Assembly: GCA_934477125.1 (NCBI GenBank)
Contig: CAKSOL010000002.1
Coordinates: forward strand, 62,001-126,000
Length of the DNA stretch: 64,000 nucleotides
Source: an uncultured Eubacteriales bacterium
Lineage (GTDB): Bacteria; Bacillota; Clostridia; Oscillospirales; Acutalibacteraceae
Direction of reading: 5' to 3'
Shown piece after piece: positions 9,082 to 16,187 of the stretch. Numbering within the stretch: the first letter of the stretch is position 1; every line of letters starts with the position of its first letter. Below the pieces are notes generated by a model. That model was not told the DNA's origin and did no database searches. It saw nothing but the letters and a program-made list of their open reading frames with translations. The translations under genes and the position numbers were made by a program.

Positions 9082-10572
9082 ATGAAAAATACTCTGATTC
9101 GCATTATCAGCATTATTGCCGCTTGCGGAATGCTGGCGGCGACAACCGGATGCAGTCTTACCAAGACTACCGTCAACAGCGAGGTTGACGAAACCGTGAG
9201 TTATGTTGACGGCGAGAAAAAGCCGGGAGATAACAGCTCCGGCGGTGATAACAACACGAGCACAGGAACCGGAGGCGCGGGAAACGTTGTCAGCGGTTCG
9301 GGAGATAATACGGCTCATAACGCCGGCGAAATCGATAATTCATCTGAGGAAAAGCTTAAAGGAACGCTTGAGCTGCAAATATTTGTCGGCGGCTACGGCA
9401 GCGAATGCTGGGAATACGCTATAAGCGAATTTCAGAAGCTTCAGCCCGACCTTGAAATCAACGCCCACCTTGATACCAACGTAAATGCTCAGATGAAAAC
9501 CCGCTGGGCAAAGGATAACCCGCCCGACTTCGTTCTCCTCGACGGCAGCAATATGCCTGCCTCTACCTGGATGAGCGAAAACAAAATGCGGGATTTAAGC
9601 TCTCTTTATAAAAACGGTAAGGTATACGGCACCTCTACGCCTATAAGCAGTCAGCTTAAAAGCGGACTTGTAAGCACATATAAGGACACCGGCAAAATAT
9701 ACGAAATGCCGATTTTGCTTTCAACCTACGGTATGTGGTACGACCAAAGCCTGTTCGGCGAAAAGGGCTGGTCAGTTCCGAAGAACTATACCGAGCTCCA
9801 GAGCTTCTGCAAAAATGTAAAATCAGCCGGAATGTATCCGTTTATTTATACCGGTCAGTATTCCGGATATCTTGTTTGGGGAATGCTTATGCCGGCAGTA
9901 GCCTCTGAGGCATTGGCGTCCGGAGATACCCAGTTCTTCTATGATATAGCGAACGCGTCGAGCGAGTCTGTATGGAGCGACGCCCGCTTTAAAAAGGTTC
10001 TCAGCAAAATCGAAACGCTTGCAAAGGCAGATTATTTCGATCCTTCCGGACTTTCTATGAACCATATAACCAGTCAGGCAGCATGGCTCAAGCATAACGC
10101 GGCGCTTATTCCGAACGGCTTATGGCTCGAAAACGAAATGAAAACATCAACTCCCGCGAGCTTTAAAATGCGCTACTATCCGTCGGTTTTGCAGGATGCC
10201 GGTCAGCCGACAACCGTTGTTGCCTCGGCTACAAGTGTAGGTATCGCGGCAAAGGCTAAAAATCCGAAGGCGGCAGAGGCGTTCCTACGTTTCCTCTATA
10301 CCGATAAGGTTGCTGCTAAATTTGCCGAGCTCTGCGCAGTTCCGAGCGCAGCCAGAACTGACGTTTCGGGCGCAAATCTTACCGAGTCCGCAAAACAGGT
10401 CAATGAAATGATAAATTCTGCCGAGGTAACTCTCATTTCCAAGGGCTCGACAACCTGGGGCAGTGTTGACGCAACAATCAACCAGTGCGTAAACAAGCTG
10501 GTATCAGGTGAAATGTCTGTTGATAAGGTTGTTTCCGAACTGCAAAAGGCAACTAAAAAGAAAGTCGGCTGA
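9082..10572 (+). CDS. Sugar ABC transporter substrate-binding lipoprotein (family 1)
   Basis: Extracellular sugar-binding lipoprotein of an importer, 496 residues. I chose ATG 9082 because AGGGAG lies 9 bases upstream and the product then begins with a lipoprotein signal (MKNTLIRIIS, hydrophobic core, cysteine in TTGCS at about residue 24); the frame is open further upstream, but that start gives no signal peptide. A Ser/Gly/Asn-rich linker follows to about residue 90. The family-1 binding fold comes next, with motifs such as WAKDNPPDFVLLDG, the hinge region YGMWYDQSLF and AEAFLRFLYTD near the C-terminus. It lies between the surface glycosidase and the two permease genes, with hairpins on both sides. 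The ligand is probably an oligosaccharide released by the neighbouring enzyme; this is inferred from context. Confidence 0.9.
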   Translation: MKNTLIRIISIIAACGMLAATTGCSLTKTTVNSEVDETVSYVDGEKKPGDNSSGGDNNTSTGTGGAGNVVSGSGDNTAHNAGEIDNSSEEKLKGTLELQIFVGGYGSECWEYAISEFQKLQPDLEINAHLDTNVNAQMKTRWAKDNPPDFVLLDGSNMPASTWMSENKMRDLSSLYKNGKVYGTSTPISSQLKSGLVSTYKDTGKIYEMPILLSTYGMWYDQSLFGEKGWSVPKNYTELQSFCKNVKSAGMYPFIYTGQYSGYLVWGMLMPAVASEALASGDTQFFYDIANASSESVWSDARFKKVLSKIETLAKADYFDPSGLSMNHITSQAAWLKHNAALIPNGLWLENEMKTSTPASFKMRYYPSVLQDAGQPTTVVASATSVGIAAKAKNPKAAEAFLRFLYTDKVAAKFAELCAVPSAARTDVSGANLTESAKQVNEMINSAEVTLISKGSTTWGSVDATINQCVNKLVSGEMSVDKVVSELQKATKKKVG

Positions 10573-10593
10573 TATCTCAGATTTTATCGGAAT

Positions 10594-10625
10594 ATCTGCG
10601 CTGCACTTTAAAATGCGGCGCAGAT
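10594..10625 (+). other. Intercistronic hairpin after the binding-protein gene
   Basis: A 12-bp stem (ATCTGCGCTGCA with TGCGGCGCAGAT, one G-U pair) and an 8-base loop lie between the lipoprotein and permease genes. Such hairpins often leave binding-protein mRNA more abundant than permease mRNA, which would fit here. Confidence 0.7.
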
Positions 10626-10650
10626 AAAGCCCAAAAAGGAATGACTGCCA

Positions 10651-11589
10651 ATGATGAATACCAAAACCAAAAAGCGCAGACCGGTAGATAAATCGAAAAT
10701 TGCCTTTTTTTCGCTTTTTTGTCTGCCTCCGCTTTTACTCTATATTTTATTCTGCGTTTATCCGATTTTTTCATCTCTCTATACGAGCTTTTTTGAATGG
10801 TCGGGCTATGACGCTCTGACAAAGGATAATTTTGTCGGCTTTGAAAATTATATAAAGGTTATAACCGATTCCGAATTTTTAGCGGCTATAAAGAACGATT
10901 TTCTGATTATTCTCGGAAAGGAGATAATAATAATCGTTCTGACCGTGCTTTTCGCCGTATCGCTGACAAGACTTAAATTTTCAAAGCTTGAAACGGGAAT
11001 ATACCGGTTCATATTCTTTATGCCGAATGTGCTTTCGGTTATAATCATTTCCACTATCTGGACCTTTGTTTTGGACCCCAACTTCGGTATTTTAAATCCC
11101 TTGCTTCGCGGTATCGGACTTTCAAAGCTTATTCCGTCAATGGGCTGGACTTTTACTCACCCCATAGGCGTTATAACCTTTGTTGCAAGCTGGTGCGGCA
11201 TAGGATTGTTTATGCTGATAATGATAACCGCCATAAACGGTATAAGCAAGGAGCTGTATGAGTCGGCAACGATTGACGGCGCGGGCGAATGGACTCAGCT
11301 GCGCTATATAACTATGCCGGCGGTTTGGGAACAGGCGAAATTTATGGTTATAACCATACTTTATCAGTCGTTCAGCTCCAGCTTTACAATGGTTCAGGCT
11401 ATGCTCGGCAGCTCGGTCAGCGAGGATTCTGTTGTTATGGGCGTGTTTGTTTATAAAAACAGCTTCGACAGCCAATGGCCGCAGGTTGGCTATTCCTATG
11501 CGGCGGCAATACTTATGCTTATTATTTCCGCGGTGGCGTCCTTTATCGTCAACCGCATAATGTCAGGGAGGGACGGCGTAAATGAGTAA
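10651..11589 (+). CDS. Sugar ABC transporter permease, MalF-type
   Basis: Integral membrane permease of a carbohydrate importer, 312 residues. The start is ATG 10651 with AAGGA about 10 bases upstream (a second ATG follows immediately). The N-terminus is basic, and then about six hydrophobic segments follow (for example FCLPPLLLYILFCVYPIF and GIGLFMLIMITAI). The EAA-type loop that docks the ATPase reads ELYESATIDGAGEWTQLRYITMP, written here as two parts: ELYESATIDGAGEW and TQLRYITMP. It overlaps the next permease gene by 8 bases, implying coupled translation. It should act with the upstream lipoprotein. No ATPase gene is present, so a shared MsmX/MsmK-type ATPase encoded elsewhere is expected. 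Confidence 0.92.
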   Translation: MMNTKTKKRRPVDKSKIAFFSLFCLPPLLLYILFCVYPIFSSLYTSFFEWSGYDALTKDNFVGFENYIKVITDSEFLAAIKNDFLIILGKEIIIIVLTVLFAVSLTRLKFSKLETGIYRFIFFMPNVLSVIIISTIWTFVLDPNFGILNPLLRGIGLSKLIPSMGWTFTHPIGVITFVASWCGIGLFMLIMITAINGISKELYESATIDGAGEWTQLRYITMPAVWEQAKFMVITILYQSFSSSFTMVQAMLGSSVSEDSVVMGVFVYKNSFDSQWPQVGYSYAAAILMLIISAVASFIVNRIMSGRDGVNE

Positions 11590-12448
11590 GAATAAAAACA
11601 CTCCGCGTTTATCTCCGTCCGCAAGAATAGGCAGGGGAATTATCAGAATATTTCTCGTTCTATGGAGCGTAACCGTTGCATTCCCGGTGATATGGGTGCT
11701 TTATACATCGCTGAAAAGCAATCAGGAATTTTTTTCCTCCCCGTGGGCGCTGCCGAAAACTCCGCAATGGAGCAACTTTGCCGAAGCCTGGAACGAGGCT
11801 AATTTCGGTTCGTATTTCTTCAACAGTCTTTTCACCGTTCTGCTGACCCTCGCAATAACCCTGCTTATAGTCGGAGCCAACGCTTATGTTATCGCGAAAT
11901 ATAATAACCGCTTTATAAAGGGACTCGAAAAGTTTTATATGGTTGCTATGATGGTGCCTGCCGTGCTTATGCTTGTTCCGCTTTATTATTTCGCCGACTC
12001 TGCTAAAATGACCGACTCGCTTGTTTGGCTGTCTATCATTTATGCTATTCAGGGAATGCCGTTTTCGGTGTTTATGATGGCAGGCTTTGTCCGGGGAATA
12101 CATAACGCGCTGCTTGAGGCGGCAACCATAGACGGCGCAAGCCAGTTTACAATATTCTTTAAAATTATAGTTCCGCTTTCCAAGCCGTCGCTTTTCGTTG
12201 TGGCGCTGCTTAATATTATGGGAACCTGGAACGAATATATAACGGCGCTGACCTTTATACGGGATAATACAAAATACACAATGGCAATAGGTCTTTCCTA
12301 CCTCACAAATTCGGGAACCTACGATGTAAATTACGGCAGAACCTTTGCCGGTCTTACAATAGCCCTTGTTCCTATTCTGATAATCTATGCGATTTTCCAG
12401 AAGCCCCTGCAAAACGGAATGTCGTCGGGAGACGGGGTCAAGGGATAA
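11582..12448 (+). CDS. Sugar ABC transporter permease, MalG-type
   Basis: Second permease of the importer, 288 residues. ATG 11582 lies inside the end of the previous gene. Six membrane segments are visible, with the periplasmic-type loop after the first (NQEFFSSPWALPKTPQW) and the EAA motif LLEAATIDGASQFTIFFKII near residues 178-200. MalG-type proteins pair with MalF-type partners to form the translocation channel. The next gene begins 15 bases after the stop codon, so import and the secreted binding proteins are probably transcribed together. Confidence 0.92.
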   Translation: MSKNKNTPRLSPSARIGRGIIRIFLVLWSVTVAFPVIWVLYTSLKSNQEFFSSPWALPKTPQWSNFAEAWNEANFGSYFFNSLFTVLLTLAITLLIVGANAYVIAKYNNRFIKGLEKFYMVAMMVPAVLMLVPLYYFADSAKMTDSLVWLSIIYAIQGMPFSVFMMAGFVRGIHNALLEAATIDGASQFTIFFKIIVPLSKPSLFVVALLNIMGTWNEYITALTFIRDNTKYTMAIGLSYLTNSGTYDVNYGRTFAGLTIALVPILIIYAIFQKPLQNGMSSGDGVKG

Positions 12449-12463
12449 ATTTAAGAGAGGATT

Positions 12464-15400
12464 ATGAGAATGATTAAAAAAGCATTACCATACTTGTTGT
12501 CCCTCGCAATTATTTTCAGTTCATTTGCCGCATTTCCGATTTCCGCGGCGGACAGCGGCTTAAAGCCGGCTGAAATCTCTGCTGCCTATACCTCGGACGG
12601 ATGGTACAGAACATATCCCGGCAACAGCGCTGACACCGCTACGCGTTATATAGAAATTGCCGAGGACGGAGCGGACGATATCGGCTCGCTGCATTTTGTA
12701 AATTCGGGCAATCAGGGCGATATGCGCGTAAATATTGAAAAATATATTCCTGCCGGTAATTATACATTGTCGTTTAAAATCAAAGGGAATCGGGAATATC
12801 CTGACCAAAGCTTTTATTTTTCCGATTTTGTGAGCAGAGGCGATATAAATAAACGGGTACAGCTTATACCGAACAGCTACGGTTATTCCGGCTGGACTGA
12901 GATAACACGTTCTTTCACAAGCTACGGCGGCAATAATTATATATTTTTCTTCAGCCAATATAACGGAGATTCAAGTATCTATATCGATAATTTTAAGGTT
13001 TTGGACGCTGACGGCAATGATATGCTTGAGGGAGCAGGCAATTTCTGCGTTTCCGATTCAGGAAGCGGGGAAACAATCAAAATGCTCCAGCCGTATGACG
13101 ATGTAAACGAGGAATATTGGTACAGAACATATCCCGGCGGAGCAGATACCGCTTCCCGCTATATAGAAATCGCAAAGGATGGAGCGGACGATATCGGCTC
13201 GCTGCATTTTATGAATTCAGGAACGAATCAGGGAGATATGCGTATAAATATCGCAAAAACGATCCCCGCCGGCAGCTATACGCTGAGCCTTAAACTGAAA
13301 GGCACCAGAAGCTCGTCGGATATGGCGTTTTACTTTTGCGATTACGCCCTGAGGGGGAGCACCGATAAGCGTATTGAGCTTATGAGCGGTGTTAATAGCT
13401 ATTCAGACTGGACAAAAGTGACTTTCCCGTTTACAAGCGACGGAAGAAGCAACTATATAATTTTCTTCAGTCAGTATAACGGCAACTCAAATATTTATAT
13501 CGATAATTTAAAAATACTTGACTCCGAAAGCAACGATGTTTTGGATGGCTTGGGCAACTTTGACCGTCTCGCCGAGGACTTCGGCGGTGAGGACCCGGTA
13601 CCTGAGGATGTTCTCACTCTTTATGACAGTAAAACGGCAGGCGGCTGGTATAACTATTCCGAAACTGCGTTTACCAATCTGAGGAAAGCGGAAATTGTCG
13701 GTGACGGCTGCTTTGATAACGGCTCGCTCCATATTAAAAATACCGCGTCAGCCGGTGATATCCGCGTCTGCGTTAATAAGACCGTTCCTGCCGGAGAATA
13801 TACCCTTAAAGTAAATGTAAAGGGTAAAAAGGGAGTTATAACCGAGGCGTTTTATTTCTCATCGCTGACCGATGCCGCTAACAGCTTTGAGCTGTTCCCG
13901 AAAAACAGCTTTTCCGATTGGACCGAGCTTTGCGGCAGCTTTAAAACAAACGGCGGCAATGATTTTATAATCTTTTTCAGTCAGTATAACGGGGCAAGCG
14001 ATATTTATCTTGATAATCTGCGGGTTATAGATGAAAACGGCGTGGATATGCTCGGCGGTCTCGGAAGCTTTTCTTCAGAACCGCAAATCGGGGAGCAGAC
14101 GTCGGTCAGAATGACTCCGCAGCTTAAATCCGGCGATGAGTCCGGGATTAAGGTTTCGATTGATGAGCGTTCTCTTATCGGACCTGTTACCGCAGCTGAC
14201 GGCGCTGTTATTCTGAACGGCGAAATTAAGAACGGCATTGCGTTCAAGGCTGCTGCCGACGGAATTTTGAGTATAGACTATGCCGCCGCAGAGGGTGACG
14301 TGCTTTCTATTGACGGCGCTTTGTCCGATAATTATTACAAAAAGCATGTAGGACCGGTTTCCTTCAGATACAGCGGCGGAAAATGGAGAAATCTTTTGAC
14401 CGCAAACGGAGCGGATTTCTATTTCTTTGAAACACTGATAGAAAACTGCGGCTTTACCGACGGAATAGACGGCTGGGAGCAAAATCCGAAGTCCGGCGTC
14501 GGCAGCGATACTGTTTTTCAGTATCAGGAGGGTTACGACGGCGCCTCTCTCGGCGTTAAGCATAATGCTGTATCCGGTGAGCTTACATATAAGGTCAGAA
14601 CAAGCGACTATATTCCGGTGTCGGCAGGGGAGACATACCACCTGCGCCTTATGGTAAAAGCGACCGGCAGTATGCGTCTCGGAGCATCGCTCCGCGGAAA
14701 CGGCAATTATACGGTTCCGGCGGAATCGGGACTTAACACCGTCGTAACCGGCGGTACCGACGGCTGGCAGCAGTTGAATTATACATTCACTCTGCCGGCT
14801 GACGATAAAGGGCTTACCGCCGTTAAGGTTCAGCTTGATAATCAGTTCTATTCCTCGGACGCTGAAATTCTTTACGATAATATAGCGTTTTACAGAGAAT
14901 ATCAGCCCGGAGACGTTACGGCTGACGGCGAGGTAGACATAAGAGATTTTGTCCGGTTTAAGAAAGCGGCTGCCGGAACAGCAGAATATGCCAGTCCCAA
15001 CGCCGCCGACCTGAACGGCAACGGCTTTGTAAACATTATTGATTTTACAACCCTCAGACGCCGCCTTCTCGGACTTTCGGATTACGGCTCCGAACCGTAC
15101 GTTGCGGTTGTTGCTCCTTACGATACCGTGTACCCGTACAACAGTATTGCAAAGGGCTATTTAACGGCAGAAAACGCCTCTGCCGAGGATTACGCATTTA
15201 AAATGACAGATTCGGCGCAGGATGTAAGGATTGTTCTTGAATGTCCGGTTGAAAATGCAAGCTTTAAGGTTGAATACGCAACAAAAGCCGATTACTCCGA
15301 CGCCGTTGCGGTTAATACTTCCTCAAAGTCTGTCACGGTAAACAACCTTTACAGAAATACCGTTTATTATGTCCGCGTAACTGCTTACGCCAACGGATTT

Positions 15401-16096
15401 GTCAGAACCGATGAAAGCACCTTTAAAACAGCAGATATAGGTCCGCGCGTTATGACGGTCGGCGGAATTACCAATGTTCGTGACCTCGGCGGTTATGCAA
15501 CCTCTTTCGGCAGAACAACGGTTCAGGGAATTGCATTCAGGGGAGCACAGCCGGATTTAAAGGGGAAATCGCTGCTTACCTCTCAGGGCGTCCGCGTTCT
15601 CGGCGAGGATATTGTCGTTAAGCTTGACCTTGACCTGCGTACCGCGAGCGAAAACGGAAATATGACCGCGAGCGTTATAAAATCGGCAGATTATCTTAAT
15701 TGCCGTATAGGCTCTTACAGCGCCGCGTTTTCCGAGAATCAAAAGGAGCTTTTCTATAATGTTTTCGCCTCCTATGCGGATGTGAACAATTATCCTATTT
15801 ATGTTCACTGCGTTTACGGCGCGGACAGAACCGGAACGGTATGCTATATTCTTAACGCTCTGCTCGGCGTTGACGAAAAAACGCTTATTCAGGATTATGA
15901 ATATACAACGTTTTCGTATGCCGGTCTGCGTTCTTCCAAAAGCGACGATATGAAAGCATTTTTAAGCGCGTTTAATTCGCTGTCAGGAAAAACCGCTGCC
16001 GAAAAAGCGGAATCTTATTTACATTCCATCGGTATTACCGATGAGCAAATAGCGACTATCCGCGGTATATTCTTCGGTGATATTCCCGTAGGATAA
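12464..16096 (+). CDS. Secreted dockerin protein with triple binding module and tyrosine-phosphatase-type domain
   Basis: A 1210-residue secreted protein with a signal peptide at about residues 5-29 (AFPISAA). Three homologous modules follow (about 44-195, 215-367, 393-536), each ending in FFSQYNG...IYIDN or IYLDN. After a further beta-rich region (about 545-812) is a type I dockerin (815-871) with two Ca-binding repeats (DVTADGEVDIRDF and DLNGNGFVNIIDF). Next is a fibronectin-like domain, and then a C-terminal domain of the Y_phosphatase3 type: NVRDLGGY, followed by the P-loop HCVYGADRTG with catalytic C1116 and R1122. Known relatives remove phosphate from phosphotyrosine, phosphoinositides or phytate. 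Extracellular location and dockerin suggest it acts on an external phosphorylated substrate or glycan; the substrate is unknown. Modules 1 and 2 are close even at DNA level. The downstream gene is also a dockerin protein. Confidence 0.82.
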   Translation: MRMIKKALPYLLSLAIIFSSFAAFPISAADSGLKPAEISAAYTSDGWYRTYPGNSADTATRYIEIAEDGADDIGSLHFVNSGNQGDMRVNIEKYIPAGNYTLSFKIKGNREYPDQSFYFSDFVSRGDINKRVQLIPNSYGYSGWTEITRSFTSYGGNNYIFFFSQYNGDSSIYIDNFKVLDADGNDMLEGAGNFCVSDSGSGETIKMLQPYDDVNEEYWYRTYPGGADTASRYIEIAKDGADDIGSLHFMNSGTNQGDMRINIAKTIPAGSYTLSLKLKGTRSSSDMAFYFCDYALRGSTDKRIELMSGVNSYSDWTKVTFPFTSDGRSNYIIFFSQYNGNSNIYIDNLKILDSESNDVLDGLGNFDRLAEDFGGEDPVPEDVLTLYDSKTAGGWYNYSETAFTNLRKAEIVGDGCFDNGSLHIKNTASAGDIRVCVNKTVPAGEYTLKVNVKGKKGVITEAFYFSSLTDAANSFELFPKNSFSDWTELCGSFKTNGGNDFIIFFSQYNGASDIYLDNLRVIDENGVDMLGGLGSFSSEPQIGEQTSVRMTPQLKSGDESGIKVSIDERSLIGPVTAADGAVILNGEIKNGIAFKAAADGILSIDYAAAEGDVLSIDGALSDNYYKKHVGPVSFRYSGGKWRNLLTANGADFYFFETLIENCGFTDGIDGWEQNPKSGVGSDTVFQYQEGYDGASLGVKHNAVSGELTYKVRTSDYIPVSAGETYHLRLMVKATGSMRLGASLRGNGNYTVPAESGLNTVVTGGTDGWQQLNYTFTLPADDKGLTAVKVQLDNQFYSSDAEILYDNIAFYREYQPGDVTADGEVDIRDFVRFKKAAAGTAEYASPNAADLNGNGFVNIIDFTTLRRRLLGLSDYGSEPYVAVVAPYDTVYPYNSIAKGYLTAENASAEDYAFKMTDSAQDVRIVLECPVENASFKVEYATKADYSDAVAVNTSSKSVTVNNLYRNTVYYVRVTAYANGFVRTDESTFKTADIGPRVMTVGGITNVRDLGGYATSFGRTTVQGIAFRGAQPDLKGKSLLTSQGVRVLGEDIVVKLDLDLRTASENGNMTASVIKSADYLNCRIGSYSAAFSENQKELFYNVFASYADVNNYPIYVHCVYGADRTGTVCYILNALLGVDEKTLIQDYEYTTFSYAGLRSSKSDDMKAFLSAFNSLSGKTAAEKAESYLHSIGITDEQIATIRGIFFGDIPVG
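12602..13563 (+). repeat. Tandem DNA-level duplication of a binding module
   Basis: Two copies offset by about 513-516 bp keep long identical stretches: TGGTACAGAACATATCCCGG occurs at 12602 and again at 13118, and GGAGCGGACGATATCGGCTC occurs at 12668 and 13181. The encoded modules are recent duplicates; the third module (13640-14070) is more diverged. Confidence 0.8.
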
Positions 16097-16187
16097 CGGC
16101 GGTGCCGCGCGCTGTGCGCTTAACGCAGCTATGCTGCGAAAATATAAAATCCGGCTGGAAGCCGAAAATAAGTTTGGAGGTTATTTT

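Noticed and set aside
11660..12412. 250-codon open frame on the minus strand
   Set aside because: It lies fully inside the permease gene, is rich in Arg/His/Cys and lacks a ribosome site; it is an antisense shadow.
15000..16096. Phosphatase domain as a cytosolic protein from an internal start
   Set aside because: The frame is continuous with the signal peptide and dockerin, and no good ribosome site lies before the domain.
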